DNA of 64,000 nucleotides, from the NCBI RefSeq assembly GCF_004342915.1, contig NZ_SLWL01000010.1, forward strand, positions 1 to 64,000, in the 5' to 3' direction. Of the stretch, positions 55,304-64,000 are shown piece by piece; within the stretch, counting starts at the first letter, position 1, and every line of letters starts with the position of its first letter. Source of the stretch: Camelimonas lactis. GTDB taxonomy: Bacteria; Pseudomonadota; Alphaproteobacteria; Rhizobiales; Beijerinckiaceae. Below the pieces are notes generated by a model, which was not told the origin of the DNA, ran no database searches, and saw nothing but the letters and a program-made list of their open reading frames with translations. The position numbers and the translations under genes are program-made.

Positions 55304-55486
55304 TCAGACCGGGATGCTCGGCAGAATGAACGGGAAGATCGCCAGGGCCGAGACGACGACGAGCACCAGGGCGGCGACCGCGGCGCGCACGCTGCCTTCA
55401 TGGCTGACGTCCTGAGTCTGGAATGGCGGCAGCCCAGCCGTCGTTGCCCGCGCTCCGGAAACCCGTTGCCCGACTTGATTTGCCAT
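55304..55486 (-). CDS. Small single-pass membrane protein
   Basis: A 60-residue frame starting MANQVGQRVSGARATTAG with AGAGG six bases before the ATG. It ends with one strong hydrophobic segment (AAVAALVLVVVSALAIFPFI) and LPSIPV. The frame is open further upstream, but that part looks like noise. Small tail-anchored proteins of this kind are often missed. I do not recognise a family. It converges on yacG. Confidence 0.5.
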   Translation of the reverse strand: MANQVGQRVSGARATTAGLPPFQTQDVSHEGSVRAAVAALVLVVVSALAIFPFILPSIPV

Positions 55487-55883
55487 CTTGCGCCTCTGGC
55501 CCCGCCGCTGCCAGCGCCGGGCTTTCTGTTGTTGCGCGCGGTTGTCCAGCCGGTTTCCGGCCATGCCAGACCGTTCCCGGGCCATGAAGCCATGGCTGGA
55601 GCAGCGCCAGTTGTCTTGATGGGGCGGGGCGGTGACTGGAGGGTCAGGCGGCTCGCCGTTGTCTGGCGTGGAAACGTCGGCTCTGGTCCAATGGTTCCCA
55701 TGGCAATGGTCATTTCTGGCAATTTTTGTGACTGGCGCCGGCATTGCGTCCCACGCGGCCGGGTGCTGGCAGGCCGGCGCAAAAAGCCGTTCAAATTCCC
55801 CGTGTTTGCTCTACAACCGCTGTCGACAACAATTGCCGCGTGCCCGTGACGGTCGCGGCGGACCAGACAGGCAGGGAGGAAAC
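55487..55883. other. Spacer before first short-chain dehydrogenase
   Basis: About 400 bases between divergent genes. No other gene is supported; an upstream extension of the dehydrogenase frame lacks family character. Confidence 0.45.
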
Positions 55884-56693
55884 ATGGTCGGCTTCAGCGA
55901 TATGAACGTTATTGTCACGGGCGCAGCCACGGGCCTTGGCGCGGCGACGGCCATTGGCCTTGCCCGCGCCGGCGTATCGCGCCTCGTGCTCAACTATTCG
56001 TCCAGCAAGGAAGCCTGCGAGGCCACGGCGGAAGCCTGTCGCGCCGCCGGCGCCCACGTCGTGCGCGTGGTCCAGGGCGACGTGTCCAGCGATGAGGACT
56101 GCCGCCGCATTGTCACCGCGGCCGCTGACTGGGGCGCTGTCCATGCCCTGGTCAATAACGCCGGCACGACCATGCATGTGCCGCACGGCGCCCTCGACCA
56201 GCTTTCGGCTGACGATTTCCATCGCATCTACGGCGTCAACACCGTTGGCCCGTTCCAGATGGTGCGCGCCGCGCGCAGCCTGCTGGAAGCCGGGGCCAAC
56301 GCCTGGGGCATTCCCGCCTCGGTGGTGAACGTGTCGTCCATCGCCGGCATTTCCGGCATTGGCTCGTCCATCGCTTATGTGGGGTCGAAGGCGGCGCTCA
56401 ACGGCATCACCCTGTCGCTGGCCCGCGCGCTCGCGCCGCTGATCCGCGTCAACGCCCTGTGCCCTGGCTATATGGACACGCCCTGGTTCGTGAAAGGCAC
56501 GGGGCAGGACGCCGCCGACAAGCTGCGCGAGTCGGTGAAGCAGACCACGCCGCTCAACGCTGCCCCGACCCCTGATGACGTTGCGGAAGCCGCCGTGTTC
56601 CTGGCCGGGCCGGGCTCGCGCTTCATGACTGGCGAAATCGTCCCTTACGACGCCGGTTCACGACTCACGGGGCCAGGCCCGCGCAAGCGGTAA
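55884..56693 (+). CDS. Short-chain dehydrogenase/reductase 1
   Basis: NAD(P)-dependent oxidoreductase of 269 residues. The cofactor motif is VTGAATGLGAATAIGLARAG, then LVNNAGTT, the catalytic Ser in VVNVSSIAGISG and Tyr-x3-Lys in SIAYVGSKAAL. ALCPGYMDTPWF follows. GGAGGAAAC precedes the ATG. The last codons (encoding PRKR) fall inside the first unit of a tandem DNA repeat, so the C-terminus may have been altered by repeat growth. The substrate is unknown. Confidence 0.9.
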   Translation: MVGFSDMNVIVTGAATGLGAATAIGLARAGVSRLVLNYSSSKEACEATAEACRAAGAHVVRVVQGDVSSDEDCRRIVTAAADWGAVHALVNNAGTTMHVPHGALDQLSADDFHRIYGVNTVGPFQMVRAARSLLEAGANAWGIPASVVNVSSIAGISGIGSSIAYVGSKAALNGITLSLARALAPLIRVNALCPGYMDTPWFVKGTGQDAADKLRESVKQTTPLNAAPTPDDVAEAAVFLAGPGSRFMTGEIVPYDAGSRLTGPGPRKR

Positions 56694-56781
56694 AGTGTCC
56701 CGCGCAAGCGGTGAAATGCCCCGCGCAAGCGGTGAAATGTCCGCGCAAGCGGTGAAACGCCCTGCGCGAGCGGGGAAACGC
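56680..56781 (+). repeat. Tandem 20-21 base repeat, about five units
   Basis: Units begin CGCGCAAGCGGTGAAATG and start at 56680, 56701, 56722, 56742 and (degenerate) 56765. The first includes the stop of the dehydrogenase gene. A 21-base period equals seven codons on any strand. There are no unique spacers, so it is not CRISPR. Confidence 0.85.
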
Positions 56782-56997
56782 TTGTGCGGCGAAATATTCT
56801 GTCGCGCTGGCGGCGCCCCGTTTCGGGCGACGCGCGGCGCCGTGCGGCGGCCCTGACGAAATTCTGGTTGAGCGCGACCGAATTTCGCTCGGGGCGCTGG
56901 CAAGCGCCGCCAGATGCGCTAACAGGTGTGGCGAAGCACAGTTTTCCAGCGGACGCATCGCGCCCGCCGCCATCACGTTCAACAGGAGTAGTTTTCC

Positions 56998-57762
56998 ATG
57001 AAGCTTGAAGGCATCACCGCCCTCGTCACCGGCGGCGCGTCCGGTCTTGGCCGCGCCACGGCGGAGAAGCTGATCGCCGGCGGCGCCAATGTCGTCATCG
57101 TTGACCTGCCGACCTCCGACGGCGCCAACACGGCGAAGGAGCTGGGTCCCAGGGCGCAGTTTGCGGCCGGCGACGTCACCAGCGAAGCCGACATGCAGGC
57201 GGCGATGGATCTCGCCAACGCCAGCAACAACCTGCGCGCGGTTGTGCACTGCGCCGGTCGCGGCGGCGCCCTGCGCATCCTCGACAAGGCCGGCAACCCC
57301 GGCGCGCTCGATCACTATGAAATGGTGGTGCGCATCAACCTGATCGGCACCTTCAACGTGCTGCGTCTGGCCGCCGCCGCCATGGCGAAGAACGAGCCGG
57401 TGGGCGAAGAGCGCGGCGTGGTGGTCAACACTGCTTCGGTGGCGGGTTATGAGGGCCAGATCGGTCAGATCCCGTACGCCTCCGCCAAGGCCGGCATCAT
57501 CGGCATGACCATTGTCGCCGCCCGCGACCTGGCTAACCGCGGCATCCGCGTCAACACCATCGCGCCTGGCATCTTCGACACGCCGCTGCTCGGCCGTCTG
57601 CCGGAGCCGGTGCGCCAGTCGCTGGGCGCCAGCGTGCCGTTCCCGCAGCGTCTCGGCACGCCGCAGGAATTCGCCCTGCTGGCCTCGCACATCATCGAAA
57701 ACCCGATGCTCAACGGCGAAACCATCCGCCTCGACGGCGCCATCCGCATGGCCCCGCGCTGA
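56998..57762 (+). CDS. 3-hydroxyacyl-CoA dehydrogenase type 2-like SDR
   Basis: A 254-residue short-chain dehydrogenase that resembles HSD17B10/HADH2 enzymes acting on 2-methyl-3-hydroxybutyryl-CoA and other 3-hydroxyacyl-CoAs. It has LVTGGASGLGRATAEKL, HCAGRGG, VVNTASVAGYEGQIGQIPY and YASAKAGI. The diagnostic end is LLASHIIENPMLNGETIRLD followed by GAIRM. It would serve isoleucine or fatty-acid breakdown. A terminator follows. Confidence 0.92.
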   Translation: MKLEGITALVTGGASGLGRATAEKLIAGGANVVIVDLPTSDGANTAKELGPRAQFAAGDVTSEADMQAAMDLANASNNLRAVVHCAGRGGALRILDKAGNPGALDHYEMVVRINLIGTFNVLRLAAAAMAKNEPVGEERGVVVNTASVAGYEGQIGQIPYASAKAGIIGMTIVAARDLANRGIRVNTIAPGIFDTPLLGRLPEPVRQSLGASVPFPQRLGTPQEFALLASHIIENPMLNGETIRLDGAIRMAPR

Positions 57763-57849
57763 GCGCCACGGCTGACAGCGCAGGCTGACAGGGCAGGGCG
57801 TACCGGCGAACCATACGTTGCCAGGAAACGCCCCGACCGCCGGAAACCG

Positions 57850-57879
57850 GAAACGCCGCCTTGCGCGGCGTTTCTTTTT
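57850..57879 (+). terminator. Rho-independent terminator after SDR 2
   Basis: GAAACGCCGC pairs with GCGGCGTTTC around five bases, then TTTTT. Confidence 0.88.
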
Positions 57880-58014
57880 GTCCGCCCCCAAAAAGCGTTC
57901 CGCCGCCCCTGGTCCCGCCTGCAGCCGGTGGCCGGCGCCAGCCTGGCCATGACGCGGGGTGGAACGGGCGGCGCGCCTGGCGGCGGGGCGCCTCCTGCCT
58001 GGCGGAGCCAGCCG

Positions 58015-58995
58015 CTACAGGCTGGCGGCAATCTCGTAGGAGCGCAGCCGGGCGGCGGGGTCATAAATCGCCGCCGCCACAATCAGTTCATCGGCCCCGG
58101 TGCGGCTTACGATGCTTTCCAGCTGCTGGCGCACGCTATCGGCGGCGCCGACCGCCGCGCATGACAGCATGGCGGTTACATGCGCTTTTTCATGCGGCTG
58201 CCAGTAGCTTTCGATGTCGTCGATGGGGGGGCGCAGCTTGCCGCGCGTGCCCCGGATGAGGTTGACGAACTGCTGCTGCGGCGAGGTGAACAGGCGCACG
58301 GCCTCCGCGTCCGTATCCGCGGCGATGACATTGACGCCTACCATGACATGCGGGCGATCGAGCTGGGCCGAAGGTTTGAAACGCTCCCGGTAGATCGCGA
58401 CCGCCTCTTCCAGCGCCGCCGGGGCGAAATGCGAGGCGAAGGCGTAGGGCAGGCCCAGCACGGCCGCCAGCTGCGCGCCATAAAGGCTGGAGCCCAAAAT
58501 CCACAGGGGCACGTTGGTGTCCGTGCCCGGCACGGCCTGGATCACCTGGTTTTCCTGCAACGGTCCCAGCAGCGCCTGCAACTCCAGCACGTCCTGGGGA
58601 AACTGGTCGGAGCTGCTGGCGTTGCGGCGCAGCGCCTGCAAGGTGCGCTGGTCAGTGCCGGGCGCCCGCCCCAGCCCAAGGTCGATGCGGCCAGGAAACA
58701 GCGTCTCCAGCGTGCCGAACTGCTCGGCGATCACCATCGGCGAATGGTTGGGCAGCATGACGCCGCCGGCGCCGACCCGAATCGTTTGCGTGTGCGCCGC
58801 CACATGTCCGATCACCACGGAGGTGGCGGCGCTGGCGATGCCGACCATGTTGTGGTGCTCGGCCAGCCAGAAGCGCCTGTAGCCCCATTTTTCTGTGTGC
58901 TGCGCCAGTGAAACCGTGTTGCGCAGCGCGTCGGCGGCCGTCGATCCCTCGGGAATGAAGGCCAGGTCCAGAACGGACAGGGGAGGCAAGGGCAA
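58015..58995 (-). CDS. LLM-class flavin-dependent oxidoreductase
   Basis: A 326-residue luciferase-like monooxygenase of the YhbW/MsnO8 group, using FMN. It has [20 protein letters not shown] at the start, [52 protein letters not shown] and the [20 protein letters not shown] block. The barrel is complete. The substrate is not known. It converges on the SDR 2 terminator. Confidence 0.9.
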   Translation of the reverse strand: MPLPPLSVLDLAFIPEGSTAADALRNTVSLAQHTEKWGYRRFWLAEHHNMVGIASAATSVVIGHVAAHTQTIRVGAGGVMLPNHSPMVIAEQFGTLETLFPGRIDLGLGRAPGTDQRTLQALRRNASSSDQFPQDVLELQALLGPLQENQVIQAVPGTDTNVPLWILGSSLYGAQLAAVLGLPYAFASHFAPAALEEAVAIYRERFKPSAQLDRPHVMVGVNVIAADTDAEAVRLFTSPQQQFVNLIRGTRGKLRPPIDDIESYWQPHEKAHVTAMLSCAAVGAADSVRQQLESIVSRTGADELIVAAAIYDPAARLRSYEIAASL

Positions 58996-59412
58996 GGCGT
59001 TCTCCTGCGGGCGTCTTCGCCGGAAAGCAGCATGGACCTGGTCGTCGACCCGGGCATGCGCTGGAGAAGAATTGGTTCAATGGAACCGGATGGTTCCCGG
59101 TCTTTTGAAACTGAAACGCGTTCATCAGGAGGGCGAGGGCCGCTCCGTGAACGCGCTCCAGCCCGTTCGCGGAGCCGGTCACGTCAAACAGGCGCCACCA
59201 ACATCGGTTGGACAGGCTTCCTTAACAAGAGTGGTCCTGAAAATAACTGCCCTGATGACGGGAGGCGCGCCCCGGCCCGCCGGGCGTATTGCGCCGGCCG
59301 GAAAACGGTTGTTCCATGGGCAAAATGATTGCCAGCGCACGGCGGTCCGGATGCCGCGCGCGCTTTTCAGGAAGCGGATGCGCCGGCGGCGGCTTCGCGC
59401 CTGACACACGGG
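58996..59412. other. Intergenic region
   Basis: About 420 bases between divergent genes. Nothing beyond short open frames is seen. Confidence 0.45.
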
Positions 59413-59799
59413 ATGGGATGGATGCGCAGAAGGCAGTGGATTGGCGTCGACCTGGATGGAACCCTGGCGCACTTTGACGAGTGGCGCGGCGTGGAGCACA
59501 TCGGCGAGCCGGTGGGGCCCATGGTGGAGCGGGTGCGGCGCTGGCTGGCGGAAGATCGCCTGGTGAAAATCTTCACCGCCCGCGCCTCGGTCGATGAACC
59601 GCTGCGCGGCGAGATCATCGCCCATATCCACGCCTGGCTGGAGCGGCAGGACCTGCCCCGTCTTGAGGTGACCTGCGTCAAGGACCTGTGGATGCGCGAA
59701 CTGTGGGACGATCGCGCCGTGCAGGTCATCCCCAACACGGGCGTGTCAGTCGCCGATGAGCTTGAAGCCGAGCGCCTGGCCCGCACCGGCAAGCCCTGA
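59413..59799 (+). CDS. HAD-like small protein
   Basis: A 128-residue protein with a HAD motif I (WIGVDLDGTLAHFDEW), a plausible motif II Thr in VKIFTARAS, a Lys in EVTCVKDLWM and a final acidic motif (WDDRAVQVIPNTG). It lacks a cap and is shorter than most HAD phosphatases. It is similar to small phage and bacterial HAD-like proteins. ATG 59413 or 59422 may be the start. The substrate is unknown. Confidence 0.75.
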   Translation: MGWMRRRQWIGVDLDGTLAHFDEWRGVEHIGEPVGPMVERVRRWLAEDRLVKIFTARASVDEPLRGEIIAHIHAWLERQDLPRLEVTCVKDLWMRELWDDRAVQVIPNTGVSVADELEAERLARTGKP

Positions 59800-59929
59800 G
59801 CAGGCGCGCGCTCTGGCCAGACGGCGGCGCCTGGGCAGAATTCGCTTCAAACAGGAAACTGAGGCGGTTTCCAGTCTATGGTGACCGGCGCCAGTCATCG
59901 CGCCTCGCGGAATTGTGGGAGAACAGCAC

Positions 59930-60706
59930 ATGCAGGACAAATCCCGTCTCGACCGGAAAGTCGCGCTCATCACCGGCGCCAACGGCGCGATCGGCCGGGC
60001 CACGGCGGCGGTTCTCGCCAGCCGCGGCGCCGCCATCGCCGCGGTTGATATCCCGGGAACGGATTTCAGCGGTTACGCCGGTCTGTTGCCCACCGGCGCG
60101 CGCCTGTTCACCGCGACGGCCGACGTGACCGACGAGGCGGCGGTGGCGGCCATGGTCGCGGCGACCACGGCGGAGTTCGGCCGCATCGACATCTTCTTCA
60201 ATAACGCCGGCATCGAGGGGCCGGTGAAACCGGTCGATGGGCTCTCGCTCGCCGAGTTTCGCAAGGTGATCGACGTCAACGTCATTGGCGTCTTTCTTGG
60301 CCTGAAATACGTGCTGCCGGTCATGTACGGGCAGGGCGCCGGCAGCGTCATCAACACCTCCAGCGTCGCCGGCCTGACGGGCTCGCCTGGCCTGTCCGCC
60401 TACACCACCTCCAAGCACGCGGTCATCGGCCTCACCCGTTCGGCGGCGGCCGAGGCCGGCCCCAGGGGCGTGCGCGTCAACAGCGTCAATCCCGGCCCCA
60501 TCGAAAGCCGGATGATGGCGTCGATCAACGCCGGCCAGGCCGCCGACGCGGCCGCCGCCCACGAGCGCACGGCGCGGGCAATCCCCGCTGGCCGCTATGG
60601 AACGCCGGAAGAGGTCGCCGAGCTTGTCGCCTTCCTGGCGTCCGATGGGGCGGCCTTCTGCAACGGCAGCGTCTACAGCGTCGACGGCGGCCTCAACGCG
60701 GTGTGA
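59930..60706 (+). CDS. Short-chain dehydrogenase/reductase 3
   Basis: A 258-residue NAD(P)-dependent enzyme with ALITGANGAIGRATAAVLAS, FFNNAGIEGPVKPVDGLS, the Ser in SVINTSSVAGLTG, YTTSKHAVIGLTRSAAAEAG and a C-terminal FLASDGAAFCNGSVYSVDGG. It is of the classical FabG-like type. ATG 59930 (MQDKSRLDRKV) follows GGGAGAAC; an in-frame GTG lies five codons upstream. The substrate is unknown. Confidence 0.9.
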   Translation: MQDKSRLDRKVALITGANGAIGRATAAVLASRGAAIAAVDIPGTDFSGYAGLLPTGARLFTATADVTDEAAVAAMVAATTAEFGRIDIFFNNAGIEGPVKPVDGLSLAEFRKVIDVNVIGVFLGLKYVLPVMYGQGAGSVINTSSVAGLTGSPGLSAYTTSKHAVIGLTRSAAAEAGPRGVRVNSVNPGPIESRMMASINAGQAADAAAAHERTARAIPAGRYGTPEEVAELVAFLASDGAAFCNGSVYSVDGGLNAV

Positions 60707-60756
60707 CCCGGCCGGCTTCCGGCCCGGCTCCGCGGCGCCCTGACCGCCGCGACGCC

Positions 60757-60791
60757 AAAAAAATCTGGGCGCTCCAGTTGATGGAGCGCCC
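60757..60791 (-). terminator. Rho-independent terminator of paralogue D
   Basis: GGGCGCTCCA and TGGAGCGCCC pair around five bases. On the minus strand the stem is followed by AGATTTTTTT, so it ends the binding-protein transcript; it may also slow transcription from SDR 3. Confidence 0.85.
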
Positions 60792-60901
60792 GGTTTCCGT
60801 TCTGGCGCGTCGTGCGCTTGCGGGTTTCCCGCGCTTCAGGCGGGGCTGGTCTGGCTTGGCCTGACCGGCCCCGACCTGGGCGCCAGACGCTCCGGCCGGG
60901 C

Positions 60902-62149
60902 TTATTGCCCCTGCTTCACCGCGTTGGCCGACAGCAGCGGTCCTTCCGGCTGCCAGCCGTCGCCCCGGAACACCATGACCTGCATGTCCTCGATCGGCAG
61001 GTGGTCGGTGGGGGAGGTGTTCATGACGACGCCAGGCAGCAATACATCCGGGCGGAAGTCCTTCAGGTTGCTGGCGACCTGCATGATGTTCTCGCGGCTC
61101 AGGTTATCGCCAGCCGCGCGCAGCACGTGCTCCAGGGTCTGGGCCGCGGCGTAGGCGTAGATCGGCAGGGTGCTGTCCCGGTCGAGATCAGGGAGATATT
61201 TCTCCATGAACGCCTTGAACTTCTTCATGCCGGGCTCGCCCTGCCACTTCGGGTCAGACGCATCCATGATGTAATTGGCGGTGATGGCGCCCTGGGCGTT
61301 GTCCAGCCCGGCGGGAACCAGCACGGTCTTCTTGGTGGAGGCCACGTTGTTGAGGATGTGGACCGGCTTCCAGTTCAGTTCACCCATCTTGCGAATGGCC
61401 TGGGCGGCGAACTTCGGCGTCGACAGGTTGACGAAGAGGTCCGCTCCCGAAGCCTTGAGCTTCACCATCTGCGAGTCGACCGTCGCGTCCGACAGGTCGT
61501 AGGGCGCCTCGGCGACGATCATCGAAACCTTGTCGCCCAGCCCTTCACGGAAGCCCTTGTAAATGTCCTTGCCGTATTCGTCGTTCTGCACCAGCACGGC
61601 GATTTTGGCGTTCGGGTGTTTTTCCTTGATCAGCCGGGCGTAAATCCGGCCTTCGGTGGCGAACGCGGGGTTGAACGGGATGGTCCACGGGTAAGTTTTG
61701 GGATCATCGCCAAATTTGGTGCCGCCGGATGACAGCATCAGGTGCGGGACCTTTTTGGCGTTGACGTATTTCAGGATGGCCGTGTTCGAGGCCGTGCCGA
61801 GCGTCTGCCAAAGAAACAGCACTTCGTCCTTTTCAAGCAGCTTGCGGGTCTGCTCGACCGCCTTCGGCGGGCTGTAGTGATCGTCGTAGGAAATGAAGCT
61901 GATCTTGCGGCCGTTAACGCCGCCATTGTCATTGAGCATGCGGGCGTAGGCGTCATGCACCTTGCCCACAATGCTGAACGATGAGGCCGGACCGCTGTAC
62001 GGCACGAAATTGCCCACCTTCACCTCGGTGTCCGAGGCGCCGGGGCCATACGTCTTCTCCGCCTGGGCGTGAAGAGTCGCGGCGAGGGCGAAAACGCCGG
62101 AAAGGGCGATGGTGGCGAAGCGGCGCGAAAGCTGCGCGCGGGTCGTCAT
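60902..62149 (-). CDS. ABC transporter substrate-binding protein (HAAT-type), paralogue D
   Basis: A 415-residue periplasmic binding protein with a signal peptide (FATIALSGVFALAATLHAQA). It reads VKVGNFVPYSGPASSFSIVG, ISFISYDDHYSPPKAVEQTR, VPHLMLSSGGTKFGDDPKTY and VLVQNDEYGKDIYKGFREGL. It belongs to the branched-chain amino-acid type but to a different branch from paralogues A to C and lacks their Cys pair. AGGTGA lies before ATG 62149. No permease is nearby; relatives often bind aromatic or short-chain acids. Confidence 0.92.
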   Translation of the reverse strand: MTTRAQLSRRFATIALSGVFALAATLHAQAEKTYGPGASDTEVKVGNFVPYSGPASSFSIVGKVHDAYARMLNDNGGVNGRKISFISYDDHYSPPKAVEQTRKLLEKDEVLFLWQTLGTASNTAILKYVNAKKVPHLMLSSGGTKFGDDPKTYPWTIPFNPAFATEGRIYARLIKEKHPNAKIAVLVQNDEYGKDIYKGFREGLGDKVSMIVAEAPYDLSDATVDSQMVKLKASGADLFVNLSTPKFAAQAIRKMGELNWKPVHILNNVASTKKTVLVPAGLDNAQGAITANYIMDASDPKWQGEPGMKKFKAFMEKYLPDLDRDSTLPIYAYAAAQTLEHVLRAAGDNLSRENIMQVASNLKDFRPDVLLPGVVMNTSPTDHLPIEDMQVMVFRGDGWQPEGPLLSANAVKQGQ

Positions 62150-62524
62150 GCTGGTCACCTGGTTCCTCTGGTAGCGGCGCGATTTTTTTTGTTCGGAATG
62201 GCCGTGGGTCCCCCTGTTCGCGCCGGGAGCATGGATAGCAATGTTCGCCGCCGGTCGCGACCACGCGCCCGGATGCACGTTGTCGCGCGCAGGCCCGGCG
62301 CAGAGCACAGCGGCCGACGCCAGACGTTGCGGGAGCCTGCCGACATCGCGCGAAAGGCTTGCGCTGGCCGTCCTGGCTGTCAAAATGCCGCCGGCCGGGC
62401 CAGCGTTCGCCCGGCGCCGTCAGCAGGCGCGGGGCCGCGCCGGTTTGAACGGACAACAATATTTGCCTGGCCGCGCCAGGTGATCCGGGTGCGCCGCATC
62501 CGGCTTCAGGGGGGAAGCAGTCGC
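62150..62524. other. Divergent spacer
   Basis: About 375 bases that must hold the promoters of the binding-protein and VOC genes. No gene or clear operator was found. Confidence 0.45.
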
Positions 62525-62914
62525 ATGTTCAGCCATCTCACGGTCGGCAGCAACGACCTGGAAAGGTCGCGGAAGTTCTACGACGCGGTGCTGGCGCCCA
62601 TCGGCGTGGCGCCGGGCGTGGTCGGCCATCTGCACACCACCCGGGTGTTCTACAACCACAACGGCGCCATGCTGATCCTCACCGGGCCGCTGAATGGCGA
62701 GCCCGCCACCGTCAGCAACGGCGCCACCATCGGCTTCGCCGCCGCCAGCCCGGAGCAGGTCGACGCCTGGCACGCCGCCGGCGTCGCCAACGGCGGCGTG
62801 ACCTGCGAGGATCCGCCTGGCCTGCGGGAAACGCCGCTGGGCGCCTTCTATCTGGCCTACCTGCGCGATCCGGACGGCAACAAGCTGTGTGGCTTCCACG
62901 CGGTTGGAAAATGA
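62525..62914 (+). CDS. VOC family (glyoxalase-like) protein
   Basis: A 129-residue protein of the vicinal-oxygen-chelate fold. It starts MFSHLTVGSNDLERSRKFYD, with the first metal His, and ends YLRDPDGNKLCGFHAVGK, with the usual D-P-D-G-N-K. It could be a lyase, dioxygenase or resistance-type binding protein. GGGGGG lies upstream of the ATG. The next gene follows after 33 bases. Confidence 0.88.
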   Translation: MFSHLTVGSNDLERSRKFYDAVLAPIGVAPGVVGHLHTTRVFYNHNGAMLILTGPLNGEPATVSNGATIGFAAASPEQVDAWHAAGVANGGVTCEDPPGLRETPLGAFYLAYLRDPDGNKLCGFHAVGK

Positions 62915-62947
62915 GCCGGCGGCTGGCCGCGTTTTGAAAGAACAGCC

Positions 62948-63403
62948 ATGAACGAAGATGCGACGATCGGGAACAGCGCTTCCCGGAACGCTGCTTTGGC
63001 GGGCCCGGGTGGCCGGCCGCTGGTGAACCCGCCGGCGGCGCAGTTGCTGGGTCGTCGCGTCATCTCCTACGATCCGGAAGCCGGGCGCGGCGCCTATGTC
63101 TATGTGGCGCGGCCGGAATTCTGCAATCGCCACGGCACGGTGCAGGGCGGCGTCCTGGCCGCCATGCTGGATTCCGCCACGGGCTTCACGCTGATCGAGA
63201 GCCTGCCCGACGGGCTCACCGCCGTGACCCGCGACCTCAACACCCGCTTTTTGAAGCCCGCCTCTCCGGGAGAGATTTTCGCAGAGGCGCGGGTAACCCA
63301 ACGCGACGAACGCGGCGCTCAGGTGGAAGGCGAGCTGCGCAGCCCCGAAGGGGTGACGCTCGCCACCGCCGTCGCCGTCATGCGTTTTGTCCGGCGCGGC
63401 TGA
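62948..63403 (+). CDS. PaaI-type acyl-CoA thioesterase
   Basis: A 151-residue hot-dog thioesterase. The signature is FCNRHGTVQGGVLAAMLDSA, with the catalytic acidic residue after the H-G-x-x-x-G-G motif, followed by LNTRFLKPASPGEIFAEARV and a closing strand ATAVAVMRFVRR. It would release acids from CoA, for example stalled aromatic or fatty acyl-CoA. It is probably co-transcribed with the VOC gene. Confidence 0.9.
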   Translation: MNEDATIGNSASRNAALAGPGGRPLVNPPAAQLLGRRVISYDPEAGRGAYVYVARPEFCNRHGTVQGGVLAAMLDSATGFTLIESLPDGLTAVTRDLNTRFLKPASPGEIFAEARVTQRDERGAQVEGELRSPEGVTLATAVAVMRFVRRG

Positions 63404-63984
63404 TCGCTCTCACGCCGCCAGGCGCGGATGCCCGTTCTCCGCCTGCGGCGGGCGTTGAGGGCTGGCCGCCTTCCGGCCGCCGGAACAGCATTTCCCCAAA
63501 ATGCCCGCACGCAGAAAATCCTGCCGCCATCCGGCATGGAAAGCGCAATTATTCCAAACTGTTCCTCCTGTGCCAATAGCGGTTGACCAGGCGCCGCCGG
63601 CGTTTTCTCATGGCGTTGGTCATCACGATCCGCGGGCATTTGACATCAGCAGCTTGCGCCGCGTCACCAAACGCTAAAGCTCCGCTTTTCCGCATCGCGG
63701 CAGGGCGGATCGAGCTGGAGCAGTTCCATGCGCCATCATTTTGCTTCCCGCAGCCACGCGCTGCCCCTGCGGTCTCCCTGTCGTCGCCCACTGGCGATGT
63801 GCTGTTGTTGACGGTGTTTTGCCGGCCTGATCCTGCCGCCGCCTCACCGGGCGGCCCGCGCAGGCCCATGACGGTCCGGCTGCCGTAACAGCCCTCTGGC
63901 GTGCGCGGCCGAAGGCGCCCCACGCCTGTCCCTTCCCATCTCTGCAGATCCGCCGCGTCGGTCGCTCCGGCGCAGGGAGGCTTC
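63404..63984. other. Intergenic region before window end
   Basis: About 580 bases with no gene I can support. A small perfect stem GCATTT-CCCCA-AAATGC lies at 63488-63504. Confidence 0.45.
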
Positions 63985-64000
63985 ATGTCTGTTTCATTTC
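63985..64000 (+). CDS. Possible start of a further gene, cut by window end
   Basis: ATG 63985 follows GGGAGG by four bases, a strong ribosome binding site, and opens a frame MSVSF that leaves the window. Too little is visible to say more. Confidence 0.35.

Noticed and set aside
56680-56781. CRISPR array
   Set aside because: The repeats are directly adjacent with no spacers and no cas genes are present.
63583-63888. 101-codon plus-strand frame
   Set aside because: It has no convincing ribosome binding site or motif and a weak composition.

Overview
The window is GC-rich DNA from an alphaproteobacterium, most likely of the order Hyphomicrobiales (Rhizobiales). This rests on gene content and order, not on a database search. 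A DUF2865 protein is present. gph, rpiA, a DUF2059 protein, gor and a class II DAHP synthase lie close together. An Atm1-type ABC transporter is followed by psd and pssA. Several exported ABC substrate-binding proteins lack permeases. A palindromic intergenic element at about 38.26-38.33 kb resembles ones I recall from this order. The genus cannot be told from the sequence.

Layout. 0-3.6 kb is the decayed end of an integrated element: an AT-rich glycosyltransferase gene, two fragments of dusA-type tyrosine integrases, and an IS3-family element between them, next to the 5' end of dusA. 3.6-16.8 kb is chromosomal backbone: dusA, a MaoC protein, a GDSL-esterase autotransporter, cobT, a nuclease, a glutathione S-transferase, a metallo-beta-lactamase-fold hydrolase, a 3-hydroxyisobutyrate dehydrogenase-like gene, mrp, a TRAP binding protein and a DUF971 protein. 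It includes two gene-poor stretches (9.26-9.95 and 13.8-15.1 kb) with terminators, palindromes and a G-quadruplex motif. 17-24.8 kb carries an L,D-transpeptidase, tRNA-Val(CAC), a MarC protein and two paralogous substrate-binding proteins separated by an AT-rich DUF262/HNH gene (a probable phage-defence nuclease), then an enoyl-CoA hydratase. 24.9-43.4 kb is mostly housekeeping: protease, gph, rpiA, DUF2059, O-antigen ligase, gor, DAHP synthase, gltX, DUF2865, creA, cysS, GNAT and cimA. One AT-rich orphan gene lies at 34.6 kb.

43.4-46.1 kb is the most unusual part. Three minus-strand genes encode proline-rich proteins with a shared C-terminal tail. Two of them carry tyrosine motifs (SPIYENLGP, DPVYENIGPAYDN) like the EPIYA-type motifs of bacterial effectors that host kinases phosphorylate. 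The first two arose by a tandem duplication that also copied the 3' end of the neighbouring cimA gene. Their 5' ends and promoters are strikingly AT-rich. I infer a small family of secreted, host-directed proteins; neither secretion nor phosphorylation is shown by sequence alone.

46.1-64 kb returns to backbone: a third paralogous binding protein, a LOG-family nucleosidase, a LysM protein, the Atm1-like exporter, phospholipid synthesis (psd-pssA), maf, yacG, three short-chain dehydrogenases (one with a tandem-repeat array at its 3' end), a luciferase-like oxidoreductase, a HAD-like protein, a fourth binding protein, a VOC protein and a PaaI-type thioesterase. A further gene may start at the last bases.
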